A stretch of DNA of 47,777 nt from the NCBI GenBank assembly GCA_902560675.1, contig CACEMP010000010.1:1-47777 (forward strand), given 5' to 3'. A model generated the notes under the pieces. That model was given only the letters and a program-made list of their open reading frames with translations, was not told the DNA's origin and ran no database searches. Positions 25,520 to 35,800 of this stretch are shown here, in pieces. Within the stretch, counting starts at the first letter, position 1; every line of letters begins with the position of its first letter. Origin of the DNA: an uncultured Alphaproteobacteria bacterium (GTDB taxonomy: Bacteria > Pseudomonadota > Alphaproteobacteria > HIMB59 > GCA-002718135). A program made the position numbers and the translations under genes.

Positions 25520-26814
25520 CTTAGATTACCACCGATTCCATTAAACTCTTTTATGAAAGTTGGAAAACTTGTATTTATTGAAAGTGAATCCTCTATAATT
25601 AAACTGCCTATTCTCGTTCCCATTATTGCAAATGCCATAGCAATTCTATGGTCAAAATCCGTTTTAATATTTGGATTTACAACATTGTATTCTTTTGATG
25701 GATATATATATAAATCATCATCTTGTACTTCACAACTAACACCACAGTTTTTTAAATTATGTTGTATTAATGACAATCTATCACTCTCTTTAACTCGTAA
25801 TTCTGAAAGACCTCTAAAAATACTTGGTGAATTTGCAAATGCAGCTGCTATTGAAATTATAGGATATTCATCAATCATTAATTTTGAAATATCCTCATCT
25901 AATTCACACCCTTTAAGTTCTGAACTCTGTACTTCTATATCACATACATCTTCATTGTTTACTTTTCTTGTATTGTTAAATTTTATATTTGCACCCATTT
26001 TATTTAATGCAATTAGAATTCCATTCCTACTAGGATTAATATTAATATTCTTTAAAATTAAGTTAGAATTTTTATTAATTAACGCACCTACTATGAAAAA
26101 AGCAGAGCTTGATAAATCACTTGGGACATTTATATCTTTTGCAGTTAGTTCTTTTTTTCCATTAATCTTAATAATTTTTTTATTTCCTTCTTTTTCAAAT
26201 GTAATATCTGCTTGAAAATCTTCTAGCATTATTTCGGTGTGGTCTCTTGTAATATTATTTTCTATTATTTTTGTTATACCGCTTGTATTTAACGCTGCTA
26301 ATATTACACCAGATTTAATTTGTGCAGATGGAATTGATATTTCAATGTTTGTACTAATTAAATTTTGACCTTCAATATACATAGGTAAACATCCATTTTT
26401 CGTATTTATAATTGCATTCATTTTAGATAATGGATCAGAAATTCTTTTCATTGGCCTTTTTGAAAGAGAAGCATCTCCAGTTAAAACTGACTTAAAGTTT
26501 TGAGATGATAATAAGCCAGCTAAAAGTCTTGCACTTGTACCAGAGTTGCCAAGATATATTTCTTTTTTAGGTTTTTTTAATGAATTGAGTCCTTTTCCAT
26601 TAATTAATATTTTATTTTCAAACTCCTCAATATTTACACCCATATTTTTAAATGCATTTAATGTATGTAATACATCTTCAGATTTCAGAATATTATTAAT
26701 TTCACAATTACCATTGGATATTGATGGAATAATTATGGATCTATGAGAAATGGACTTATCGCCGGGTATCACTGGATTTCCAACGAGTCCCCCAACTATT
26801 TTAGAACTTATCAT
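25516..26814 (-). CDS. aroA: 3-phosphoshikimate 1-carboxyvinyltransferase (EPSP synthase)
   Basis: A 432-residue shikimate-pathway enzyme. PGDKSISHRSIII is the N-terminal substrate motif; GNSGTSARLLAG and SLSKRPMKRI follow, then PSDLSSSAFFI, DEYPIISIAAAFA and LRVKESDRL in the C-terminal lobe. The GNSGTSARL sequence, with Ala where class I enzymes have glycine-alanine-methionine, suggests a class II, less glyphosate-sensitive form like other alphaproteobacterial enzymes; this is family-based inference. It starts 3 bp after lptB and overlaps cmk by 4 bp. Confidence 0.97.
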   Translation of the reverse strand: MISSKIVGGLVGNPVIPGDKSISHRSIIIPSISNGNCEINNILKSEDVLHTLNAFKNMGVNIEEFENKILINGKGLNSLKKPKKEIYLGNSGTSARLLAGLLSSQNFKSVLTGDASLSKRPMKRISDPLSKMNAIINTKNGCLPMYIEGQNLISTNIEISIPSAQIKSGVILAALNTSGITKIIENNITRDHTEIMLEDFQADITFEKEGNKKIIKINGKKELTAKDINVPSDLSSSAFFIVGALINKNSNLILKNININPSRNGILIALNKMGANIKFNNTRKVNNEDVCDIEVQSSELKGCELDEDISKLMIDEYPIISIAAAFANSPSIFRGLSELRVKESDRLSLIQHNLKNCGVSCEVQDDDLYIYPSKEYNVVNPNIKTDFDHRIAMAFAIMGTRIGSLIIEDSLSINTSFPTFIKEFNGIGGNLS

Positions 26815-26817
26815 ATT

Positions 26818-27561
26818 TTAAAGTTCAAATTGCTTTCCTAGATAAAATTTTTTAATCTTTTCATCTTCTACAGCATCCTTTGGATTACCTTCAAAAAATA
26901 TTGCCCCCTCATTAACAATGTAAACTTTATCTACAATTTTAAGTGTCTCTCTTACATTATGATCTGTTATTAAAACTCCAATATTTTTACTTTTTAATTT
27001 ATTAATTATTAATTTTATCTCTTCAATTGAAACTGGATCAATACCTGTTAGTGGCTCATCTAGAAGTAAATATTTTGGGTTTGATGCAAGAGTTCTTGCT
27101 ATTTCTAATCTCCTTCTTTCACCACCTGATAAAACTATAGATTTTGATTTTCTTACATGGTTTATATCAAATTCATTTAGTAAGTTTTGTAAAATAATCT
27201 CTTGTTTATTCTTATCATTTTCAAATATTTCAATAATAGATAATAAATTATCCTCAACATTCATACCTCTAAATATTGAAGCCTCTTGTGGTAAATAACT
27301 TATTCCCATTTTACCTCTGGTATAAATAGGTGCATCTGAGATTTCAATTTTATCTAGATAAATAGAACCATTATCTGGCTTAACTAAACCAACAATAACG
27401 TAGAAAGTACTAGTTTTCCCAGCTCCATTTGGACCTAATAAACCAACTATTTCTCCTCTTTTGATAGATAAACTTATATTTCTAATTACTTGTTTATTAC
27501 CATAAGTTTTAGATATTTTATTTATAACTAATCCGTCATCCAAAACTTTAAATTTACTCAT
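26818..27561 (-). CDS. lptB: LPS export ABC transporter ATPase LptB
   Basis: A 247-residue ATPase that powers lipopolysaccharide extraction from the inner membrane together with LptFG. Walker A is GPNGAGKTS, the signature LSGGERRRLEIARTL, and Walker B LLLDEPLTGID, followed by ITDHNVRETL, which are diagnostic of LptB. The ATG lies 8 bp inside lptA. In most Alphaproteobacteria rpoN and hpf follow lptB; here aroA follows after 3 bp. Confidence 0.97.
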   Translation of the reverse strand: MSKFKVLDDGLVINKISKTYGNKQVIRNISLSIKRGEIVGLLGPNGAGKTSTFYVIVGLVKPDNGSIYLDKIEISDAPIYTRGKMGISYLPQEASIFRGMNVEDNLLSIIEIFENDKNKQEIILQNLLNEFDINHVRKSKSIVLSGGERRRLEIARTLASNPKYLLLDEPLTGIDPVSIEEIKLIINKLKSKNIGVLITDHNVRETLKIVDKVYIVNEGAIFFEGNPKDAVEDEKIKKFYLGKQFEL

Positions 27562-28318
27562 TGCTATTTGATATAATCACTTTTACTTTTTTGGTATTTT
27601 TTGATTTAACTTTATACGAATTTGATTTTGTATCAAGAGTTCCATAATCACCAGTAACTATTTCTCCATTTCTTATAATTCTAACGTTTTCATTTAATTC
27701 TATCAAAGATGTCTCTTTATTATATTCTATATTTTTTGCATACAAATCAGTTTCATCACTTTTTACATAACTTTCCTCTTTATCAGTTACATTTAAATAA
27801 TTAATTTCTTTATTTTTATTTTCTTGAGAAAAAATTCCTTTTATATTTTCACCTATTATGATGATATCTTCATTTAATAATTTTGAATTTTTTCCATTAA
27901 TAAAAAAATTACCACTTTTATTATTAACATTTATTAATCCATCTGAACTCATTTCGAACTCATCAGTAAATAGTTTAGACTTTAATCCTTTAATAGTGAC
28001 TTCCTCATTTACTGTATTAAACAAAAGAAATGAACCTAGTGCATTTATATCATTAACTACTGATTTTAGTTTTACATTTCCTACAGCTTCTATTTCTGTG
28101 ATATCATACATATCTTTATTGAAATAAATTTTAATATTATCACCAGAAAGACTAAATTTATCTGATTCGATAATTACATTTTTTTTTAAAAGATAATATT
28201 TTTCATTACTGAAGACTTCAATACCTTCATCAGTTGTTATTTGAGTTTCTCCAATATTTCTTGAATGAGATACATTTAAGAAAATTAAAAAAAACAAGAT
28301 TGTATAAAAATATTTCAT
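27554..28318 (-). CDS. lptA: LPS transport periplasmic protein LptA
   Basis: A 254-residue periplasmic protein with a signal peptide (MKYFYTILFFLIFLNVSHS, cleavage near residue 19-20) and repeated beta-strand segments of the OstA/LptA jellyroll (for example VFSNEKYYLLKKNVIIES, VRIIRNGEIVTGDYG). It bridges LptC and LptD to carry LPS across the periplasm. It is longer than the usual 170-200 residues, so it may have extra jellyroll strands. Primary sequence is weakly conserved; the call relies on the signal peptide, strand pattern and location between lptC and lptB, overlapping them by 4 and 8 bp. Confidence 0.85.
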   Translation of the reverse strand: MKYFYTILFFLIFLNVSHSRNIGETQITTDEGIEVFSNEKYYLLKKNVIIESDKFSLSGDNIKIYFNKDMYDITEIEAVGNVKLKSVVNDINALGSFLLFNTVNEEVTIKGLKSKLFTDEFEMSSDGLINVNNKSGNFFINGKNSKLLNEDIIIIGENIKGIFSQENKNKEINYLNVTDKEESYVKSDETDLYAKNIEYNKETSLIELNENVRIIRNGEIVTGDYGTLDTKSNSYKVKSKNTKKVKVIISNSNE

Positions 28319-28764
28319 TTCAAAATTATATTAGTTTTCCCATAAAAATTAATTTTATTTCCTTTATCATAAATATTAAAACCCTCTGATGTAATTATTG
28401 TTTTTTTTGATTTAAATATTGATTTATTATTACTATTAGCCGTTTGATTACTTCGATCAAATGTAACATTATCAGAAATTATACTAAAATTATTTGATGT
28501 GAACTTCACATTATTTTCTAATAATATTTTATCTTTTTCAACAAAGTTTCCTTCTTTTGCAGTAATAAATATTTTTTCATTATCATTACTGATTGCAAAT
28601 CTTGGTTCGATTATATCAGACGATGATATCTCTAATTTTATTTCATCTATTGTATTGAGATTTAAGCTAAAATATTTAATTGAAACAAATGTTAAAAAAG
28701 GAAACAAGATTAAAATAGTAGCAATTAAAATATATCTTTTATTTATAAAGAGTAAAAAATTCAA
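28315..28764 (-). CDS. lptC: LPS export protein LptC
   Basis: A 149-residue protein with one N-terminal membrane anchor (about residues 9-32, RYILIATILILFPFLTFVSIKYF) and a periplasmic beta-jellyroll domain. LptC sits on the LptBFG complex and hands LPS to LptA. Sequence signal is weak, as usual for this family; anchor, length, EPRFAISNDNEKIFITAKEGN and the kdsD-lptC-lptA-lptB order carry the call. It starts 1 bp after kdsD and overlaps lptA by 4 bp. Confidence 0.82.
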   Translation of the reverse strand: MNFLLFINKRYILIATILILFPFLTFVSIKYFSLNLNTIDEIKLEISSSDIIEPRFAISNDNEKIFITAKEGNFVEKDKILLENNVKFTSNNFSIISDNVTFDRSNQTANSNNKSIFKSKKTIITSEGFNIYDKGNKINFYGKTNIILK

Positions 28765-28765
28765 T

Positions 28766-29725
28766 TTAACTTGTTAACCTTAATAAATCATGAATATGAA
28801 TTATACCTATTGGTATTTTATCTTCACATACAAATAAACTTGTTATTTTTTTATTGTTCATTAAACTTAATGCTTCTTCAACAATCATATTCTTAGAGGC
28901 AATAGTAGGATTTTTTGTCATAATCTCAGATGCTTTTTTTTCAAAAAATTTTGAATTAATTTTTCTTCTTAGATCGCCATCTGTAATTATACCAATAATT
29001 TTTTTATTTTTATTGACAACACCTAAGCAACCAAAGCTCTTTTTTGTCATTATAATTATTGCATTAGACATTTTTTCATCAAATTTTACTAAAGGTATTG
29101 ATTTTCCAACGTGCATCAGCTCGGTTATATTTTTTAGATCTTTACCTAAGTTTCCGCCAGGATGGTAATTTTTAAAGTTTGCACTTTTAAAACCTTTCAG
29201 TTCTAATAAACTTATTGCAATACAATCACCAATAATCATAGACATTGTTGTAGATGTTGTAGGAGCCAAGTTTAAAGGACATGCTTCTACTGGTTTTTTG
29301 TAAACAATTCCCACATTTGAATTTTTATATAAACTGCTTTTAGAATTACTAGTGATACTAATTAATTTTATATTAAATCGTCTTGTAAATTGTACTATAT
29401 TTCTCAATTCTGATGTTTCCCCAGAATTTGAAATTGCCACAACACAATCATGTTTAGTTATACTTCCAAGATCTCCATGACTTGCCTCTGTAGCATGAAT
29501 AAAATAAGATGGAGTTCCTGTAGATGTTAATGTAGCTGATAATTTTCTTCCTATATGAGCACTTTTTCCAACACCTGTAACAATTACATTACCTTTTAGA
29601 CTATAAATAATATTTACTGCATTATAAAAATTTTCATTAAATAATGTTGAAAGACTTTTAATACTACCTAGCTCTTTTCTAAAAGCTTGCTTTGCGCTAT
29701 TCAATATTTTTTTCTTAATATTCAT
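28766..29725 (-). CDS. kdsD: Arabinose-5-phosphate isomerase (KdsD/KpsF/GutQ)
   Basis: A 319-residue isomerase making arabinose 5-phosphate for KDO, the first core sugar of LPS. The SIS domain (about 35-185) shows GVGKSAHIGRKLSATLTSTG, HATEASHGDLG and AISNSGETSEL, with LAPTTSTT before the linker. Two CBS domains follow (about 205-260 and 270-319). Its ATG shares one base with the rnd stop and lptC follows after 1 bp, placing KDO precursor synthesis and LPS transport in one transcript. Confidence 0.95.
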   Translation of the reverse strand: MNIKKKILNSAKQAFRKELGSIKSLSTLFNENFYNAVNIIYSLKGNVIVTGVGKSAHIGRKLSATLTSTGTPSYFIHATEASHGDLGSITKHDCVVAISNSGETSELRNIVQFTRRFNIKLISITSNSKSSLYKNSNVGIVYKKPVEACPLNLAPTTSTTMSMIIGDCIAISLLELKGFKSANFKNYHPGGNLGKDLKNITELMHVGKSIPLVKFDEKMSNAIIIMTKKSFGCLGVVNKNKKIIGIITDGDLRRKINSKFFEKKASEIMTKNPTIASKNMIVEEALSLMNNKKITSLFVCEDKIPIGIIHIHDLLRLTS

Positions 29726-30333
29726 TAATGTTTAAAAATATCTTGATCCATCCACCCACTTATATCTAAATCAGTTCTATGTTCAATAAAATCAAAACAT
29801 GCTTTAGCAAGTTTGTCTCTTTTTTCCCTTATAAGCATATTGTCCAGCTTTTCTTTTATTTTATGAAGATATAAAACATCCGTAGCTGCATATTTTTGTT
29901 GCTCACTTGTTAATTCCCCACCCCAATCAGAGGACTGTTCGGTCTTAGAGATATTTTTATTTATTAGCTCACTACATAGATCTTTATATCCATGCTTGTC
30001 AGTGTATGTACGAACTAATTTAGAAGCTATTTTTGTGCAATAAATATTTTTAATATTTATTTTAAAATTGTATTTAAAAACTGATACATCAAATCTAGCA
30101 AAATGAAATATTTTCTGAATTTTGTTATTTTTAAGAATTTTAATTAAATTTTTTGGTTTTTGATTGGATAAGTCAATTTTTACCAAATAACATATTTCAT
30201 CACCATTAGAAAGTTGCACTAAACATAATTTGTCCCTTTTTGGATTCAAACCCATTGTTTCACTATCCAAAGCAATGATACTACTTGGCTCAAAGTATTC
30301 TGGAAGATCTCCATGATAAAGCTTTATTTTCAT
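29725..30333 (-). CDS. rnd: Ribonuclease D-like 3'-5' exonuclease (no HRDC domain)
   Basis: A 202-residue DEDDy exonuclease. D23 and E25 (IALDSETMGLN), the second-motif Asp in HFARFDVSVFKYN and the YAATDVLYLH motif with the catalytic Tyr and Asp are intact. It lacks the C-terminal HRDC domains of E. coli RNase D, which is common for alphaproteobacterial homologues of about 200 residues. A likely role is tRNA or structured RNA 3'-end trimming; DNA activity cannot be excluded. It is the first gene of the 15-gene minus-strand run, and its ATG is 62 bp from the divergent NDUFA9-like gene, so the main promoter must lie in that short gap. Confidence 0.9.
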   Translation of the reverse strand: MKIKLYHGDLPEYFEPSSIIALDSETMGLNPKRDKLCLVQLSNGDEICYLVKIDLSNQKPKNLIKILKNNKIQKIFHFARFDVSVFKYNFKINIKNIYCTKIASKLVRTYTDKHGYKDLCSELINKNISKTEQSSDWGGELTSEQQKYAATDVLYLHKIKEKLDNMLIREKRDKLAKACFDFIEHRTDLDISGWMDQDIFKH

Positions 30334-30395
30334 TTTGATTTTATTACCTGTAAAATTTATATTTTTCCTCTATATCATTTATTTAATTAAAGGTC

Positions 30396-31301
30396 ATGAA
30401 ATCAATAGTAATTTTTGGAGGGGCAGGTTTTGTAGGTAAACATTTAATAAGGCGTCTTGCTAAAAATGGCCATAAAATCATTGTTCCATATCAAAGATCT
30501 GTACAAGAAGCTAAAATTCGACTTTTAGGTGTAACAGGACAGGTAATTCCATTTCGTTATTCTTCATTAGAAGACAAAAGGCTAAAATCTGTTTTAAATA
30601 ATGCCAACGTATGCATTAATTTAAAAACCACGTACGATCAAAAGAAGAGTGATTTTAATAATACAATATATAAATTTAATCAGAAACTTATTAGAATTTT
30701 AAAATCTAGTAAGGAATTAAAACAATTCATTCTTTTTTCTGGTCTTGGAGTAGATATTGATAAAAATTCAACAAGAAGCATTGCAGTGCATAAATCAGAA
30801 AAAGAAGCTTTTAAACAACTAGATAATGTAATTATTATTAGGCCAGGCGTTATTTTAGGTGGTGGTGATATTTTCATGAAAAGACTTTTACCAATATTTA
30901 AAGCTTCATTTTTTGTCCCACTTTTTGGAGATGGTTCAACAAAATTCCAACCAGTATTCATTGATGATGTATCTTTAGCTGTTGATGAAATAATTAACTC
31001 TAAAATTGATGGGAAAAATATTTATGAGCTTGCCGGTCCCAGAGTCTATTCTTACAAAAAATTTTTTAATCATATTTCTGAATTTTTAAAAAAAACTAGA
31101 GTTTTAGTTCCTGTTCCTATGGCAGTAATGAAACCTATGATAAACATTGCTGAAAAAACACCATTTTCTCCTCTTACCTCAGAACAGCTAACACTATTTG
31201 AAAAAGATAATCTTATCGTAAACGTTGATAAATCATTCCAAAATCTTGATATTAATCCACAGGACACACTACAAATACTTAAAAATATTGTTGTAAATTA
31301 A
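30396..31301 (+). CDS. NDUFA9-like NAD(P)-binding protein (complex I accessory type, atypical SDR)
   Basis: A 301-residue Rossmann-fold protein. The N-terminal nucleotide site is FGGAGFVGKHLIRRL, followed by a basic residue region HKIIVPYQRS, and the later segments FSGLGVD, IIRPGVILGGGDIFM and FQPVFIDDVSLAV match the atypical extended SDRs related to mitochondrial NDUFA9/39-kDa subunit. The SDR catalytic YxxxK is not evident, which agrees with a structural or assembly role. In Alphaproteobacteria these proteins are thought to associate with NADH dehydrogenase, but the nuo genes are not in this window. ATG at 30396 with a weak AAAGG before it. Confidence 0.83.
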   Translation: MKSIVIFGGAGFVGKHLIRRLAKNGHKIIVPYQRSVQEAKIRLLGVTGQVIPFRYSSLEDKRLKSVLNNANVCINLKTTYDQKKSDFNNTIYKFNQKLIRILKSSKELKQFILFSGLGVDIDKNSTRSIAVHKSEKEAFKQLDNVIIIRPGVILGGGDIFMKRLLPIFKASFFVPLFGDGSTKFQPVFIDDVSLAVDEIINSKIDGKNIYELAGPRVYSYKKFFNHISEFLKKTRVLVPVPMAVMKPMINIAEKTPFSPLTSEQLTLFEKDNLIVNVDKSFQNLDINPQDTLQILKNIVVN

Positions 31302-31316
31302 AGGTTTTCTTATTTT

Positions 31317-31335
31317 TAGTACATAAGTGGTACTA
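31317..31335. repeat. Small inverted repeat in the gltD upstream region
   Basis: TAGTAC (31317-31322) and GTACTA (31330-31335) form a perfect 6-bp inverted repeat with a 7-base centre, in the 118-bp gap between the NDUFA9-like gene and gltD. It could be an operator or a weak transcription end; there is no following T-run. The rest of this gap is AT-rich with no convincing promoter pair. Confidence 0.35.
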
Positions 31336-31419
31336 TTATTACAAAATTATTGTTTCCTTTTTCATCTTGAATGTGTATTTGATTCGATCTAGTTAAAATA
31401 GTAAACAAATGATAACTAA

Positions 31420-32865
31420 ATGCTAAAATTTACAAAAATAAACAAGGAAAATCCTAGTAAAATATCTGCAAAAGAAAGAGTTAAATCATTTGATGAAATT
31501 TATGCAAAATATGCCTCACAAAAGGCAGAAGAACAAGCTTCCAGATGCTCTCAATGTGGTGTGCCTTTTTGCCAAGTTCATTGTCCTTTACACAATAATA
31601 TTCCAGATTGGTTAAAACTAACTGCTGAGGATAGAATGCAGGAGGCATTTGAAATATCCAGTTCTACAAATAACATGCCTGAAATTTGTGGTCGTATATG
31701 TCCCCAAGATCGTTTGTGTGAAGGTAACTGTGTAATTGAACAATCTGGGCACGGTACTGTTACTATAGGATCGATAGAGAAATATATTACGGATAAAGCT
31801 TGGGAAGAAGGTTGGGTTAAAAATATAGAACCAGTTGAAGAAAGAAATCAAAGCGTGGGAATTATTGGCTCTGGTCCTGCTGGATTAGCTGCTGCAGAAG
31901 AACTTCGTAAAAAAGGATTTCAAGTTACAATATATGATCGCTACGATAGACCAGGAGGTCTTTTAATTTATGGTATTCCAAATTTTAAACTAGAAAAAGA
32001 TATTGTAATAAGAAGAACAAATCGACTTAAAGAAAGTGGAATTAAGTTTGAATTAAACTGCGATATTGGCAAAGATATTACTTTTGATGATATTAAAATT
32101 AAGCATGATGCAGTTCTTATAGCAACTGGGGTTTATAAATTTAGAGAAATTAATTTAAATACATCTAATTTTAATAATGTAGTACCTGCCTTAGATTTTC
32201 TAATAGCAAGTAACAAGATTGGTTTAAAAGATAAAGTTGAAGATTTCACAAATGGAAGATTAAACGCAAATGGTAAAAATGTAGTTGTCATTGGTGGTGG
32301 TGATACAGCTATGGATTGCGTTAGAACAGCTGTAAGACAAGGAGCAAAATCTGTTAAGTGTCTTTACAGACGTGATAAGACAAACATGCCTGGTTCGCAA
32401 AGAGAAGTTCAAAATGCAATAGAAGAGGGTGTTGATTTTCAATGGTTGACTTTACCAACTGAATATTCGGGAAACGGTTCACTGAAAAACGTCAGGACTG
32501 TTTTAATGCAACTTGGAGAACCAGATGAGTCAGGTAGAAGAAAGCCAGAGCCAAAAGAAGGTACACAAAAAGACCTAGATGTTGATTTAGTTATAGAAGC
32601 CTTAGGTTTTGAACCTGAAAATTTGCCTAAGCTTTTTGATAATAATGACTTAACAGTTACAAGATGGGGTACACTAAAAATTAATTATAAAAACATGATG
32701 ACATCAATTGATGGAGTATTTGCAGCTGGAGACATTGTTCGTGGTGCAAGTTTAGTTGTTTGGGGAATCAAAGATGGCCGGGATGCAGCAAAAAATATTA
32801 ATGAATATTTAGAAAACAATTTTGCCGATCAAAATAATATTAATAAGAAAGCAGTAAATGCCTAA
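31420..32865 (+). CDS. gltD: Glutamate synthase (NADPH) small subunit
   Basis: A 481-residue flavoprotein that takes electrons from NADPH and passes them to GltB. The N-terminal region has the cysteine clusters CSQCGVPFCQVHCPLHNNIPDW and CGRICPQDRLCEGNC for 4Fe-4S centres. FAD binding is IIGSGPAGLAAAEEL, NADPH binding VVIGGGDTAMDCVRTA, and the second FAD segment is GVFAAGDIVRGASLVVWGI. Complete and normal in length. Its stop is 8 bp inside gltB, so the order is gltD then gltB with coupled translation. Confidence 0.97.
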   Translation: MLKFTKINKENPSKISAKERVKSFDEIYAKYASQKAEEQASRCSQCGVPFCQVHCPLHNNIPDWLKLTAEDRMQEAFEISSSTNNMPEICGRICPQDRLCEGNCVIEQSGHGTVTIGSIEKYITDKAWEEGWVKNIEPVEERNQSVGIIGSGPAGLAAAEELRKKGFQVTIYDRYDRPGGLLIYGIPNFKLEKDIVIRRTNRLKESGIKFELNCDIGKDITFDDIKIKHDAVLIATGVYKFREINLNTSNFNNVVPALDFLIASNKIGLKDKVEDFTNGRLNANGKNVVVIGGGDTAMDCVRTAVRQGAKSVKCLYRRDKTNMPGSQREVQNAIEEGVDFQWLTLPTEYSGNGSLKNVRTVLMQLGEPDESGRRKPEPKEGTQKDLDVDLVIEALGFEPENLPKLFDNNDLTVTRWGTLKINYKNMMTSIDGVFAAGDIVRGASLVVWGIKDGRDAAKNINEYLENNFADQNNINKKAVNA

Positions 32866-35800
32866 TCATTTTATTGAAAAGTATAAAAAGGATAAAAAAT
32901 TCTTAGAAGAAAATCATGTTTATAATGATCAAGATGAACATTCATCATGTGGTGTTGGATTAATAGCATCTTTAGATGGCTCTGAGACAAGAGAAATAGT
33001 TGAGTTAGGAGTTCAAGCTTTAAGAGTTTTGTATCACCGGGGAGCAGTTGATGCAGATGGTAAAACAGGTGATGGTGCAGGAATACAGTTATCCATACCA
33101 AAGAATTTTTTTACTCAACAAATAGAAAGAACTGGTCACACTCCTAATGATTTCCCTTTCGGAGTCGGTATGATTTTTTTACCACGTACAGATTTTGCCG
33201 CTCAAGAAAACGCTCGTACAATTGTTGAATCTGAAATAATTAAAGAAGGTTTGAAAATATATGGTTGGAGACACGTTCCAATTAATTCATCCATTATTGG
33301 TGATAAAGCAAAAGCAACAAGGCCTGAAATAGAACAAATACTAATTTGTAATGAAGAACTAGAAGATGAAAAGCAATTTGATAATAAACTTTATATAATT
33401 AGAAAAAGAATAGAAAAAAAAATTAGAAATCAAAATATTTCCGACTTTTATATTTGCTCATTATCTTGTCAGTCTATTGTTTATAAAGGTATGTTTTTAG
33501 CAGAACAGCTTTCCAATTTTTATCCAGACATCCAAAACAAAAATTTTATTTCTAGATATGCGGTTTATCACCAGCGTTATTCAACTAATACATTTCCTAC
33601 ATGGTCCTTAGCACAACCTTTTAGAGTGATAGCCCATAATGGTGAAATAAATACACTTAAAGGTAATAAAAATTGGATGGCTGCTCACGAGCCAAGAATG
33701 GATCATAAAAATTTTGGCAATAATATAGATGATTTAAAACCAATAATTGATGCTAAAGCATCTGATTCTGCTGCATTAGATTCAACAATAGAGTTATTAG
33801 TCAAAGCTAATCGCATTTTACCTATGGCTAAAATAATAACAATTCCAGAAGCTTGGTCCCATAGAAGAGATTTTCCAAAAAAAATAAAAGATTTATACGC
33901 TTATGGTGGAGCAGTTATGGAGCCATGGGATGGTCCAGCAGCAATATGTGGTGCCTACGGTGACTGGGCTATTGCTGGAATGGATAGAAATGGCCTTAGA
34001 CCAATGAGATATACATTAACAAAAAATCTTCTTATTGCTGGTTCTGAAACTGGAATGGTTGATATTAGAGAAAATGAAATAGTAGAAAGAGGTAGGGTAG
34101 GCCCAGGTCAATTAATAGCAGTTAACTTTAAAGAGAAAAAATTCTTTAAAGATCATGAGATAAAAAAGTATTTAGCAGAAACAAAACCATTTGGTGATTG
34201 GACTAAAAAAATTACATATATTGATAAACTTGTTCAATCTGTTGATGAGGAATTTAGAGATTTAGACTCTGGAGATCTTCGAAAAAGAATGGCATGCTTT
34301 GCTTGGTCAGTAGAAGACATTGAATTAATACTTCATCCTATGATTGCTGAAAAAAAAGAAGCAACTGGATCGATGGGAGATGACACTCCATTAGCTGTGC
34401 TATCAAATAAATATAGAGGACTCCATCACTTTTTTAGACAAAATTTTAGTCAAGTTACAAACCCACCGATTGATTCATTAAGAGAAAGAGTTGTAATGAG
34501 TCTTCGAACTAGAATTGGAAACTTAAGTAATATTCTTGATGAAGATGAAGACCAATGCGATCATTTACAATTGAACTCCCCTGTTCTTTCAATTGAGCAA
34601 TTCAAATCTATGCGCAGATATATGAAAGATACTGTCAAGATCATTGACACTACAATGGATAAAACAAATCCTGAAAATAATTTTGAGACAGAAATTTTAA
34701 GAATAAACCAAGAAGCAGAACAAGCTGTTAGAGAAGGGTATGTTCATATAATTTTAAGTGACAAAGAAATGTGTAAAACAAGAATAGCTCTTCCTATGAT
34801 ATTAGTTACAAGTTCTGTTCATCATTATTTAATTAAACAAAATCTTCGAACTTTTATTTCCTTAAATGTTCAATCTGCAGAATGTTTAGATGTACAATAT
34901 TTTGCAGTTCTTATCGGAGTAGGAGCAACAAGTGTGAATGCGTATATGGCACAACAAGCCATAGCGGAAAGGCATAAAAAGGGATTATTCAAAAATCTCT
35001 CATACGAGGAATGTGTAGAAAGATTCATTAATTCCATAAATAATGGTTTGCTTAAGACTATGAGTAAGATGGGAATATCAGTGATAAATTCATATCGAGG
35101 TGGTTGTAATTTTGAAGCGATTGGACTCAGTAGAAATTTAATGAGCAAATATTTCCCTTCTATGAGCTCCAAAATATCTGGTATCGGAATCAGTGGTATT
35201 GAAAGAAGATCAAGATTAGCTCATGATAACGCTTATGAAGAAAGTGTTATTACACTGCCGATTGGAGGAAACTATCGCTATAGATTTGGCGGTGAAAAAC
35301 ATGCTTTTGAAGCAAGATCAATTCACATGCTTCAAACTGCAGTAACTTCAAATAATTATTCTTTATTTAAAAAATATTCTTCGATGATTGATGAAATGGA
35401 TCCCATAAATATTCGTGATCTTTTAGACTTCAAAAAGAATAATGATAACAATAACTCTATCACGGTAGAACCTTCTCAAGAAATTAGAAAAAGACTTGTT
35501 GCACCAGGGATATCTCTTGGAGCCTTAAGTCCAGAAGCGCACGAAACTCTTTCTGTAGCGATGAATAGGATAGGAGCAAAATCAGATTCCGGCGAGGGTG
35601 GTGAAGATCCAATTAGATTTAAACCAAAGCCAAATGGAGATAATGCATCATCAAAAATTAAACAAATTGCAAGTGGACGATTTGGTGTAACCGCGGAATA
35701 TTTAAATAATTGTGAAGAAATTGAAATTAAAGTTGCACAAGGTGCAAAACCTGGTGAGGGTGGACAATTGCCAGGAGGAAAAGTTACAGAATTAATTGCT

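Noticed and set aside
25553-26215. 220-codon plus-strand ORF inside aroA
   Set aside because: It is the antisense shadow of aroA, whose motifs are all intact on the minus strand.
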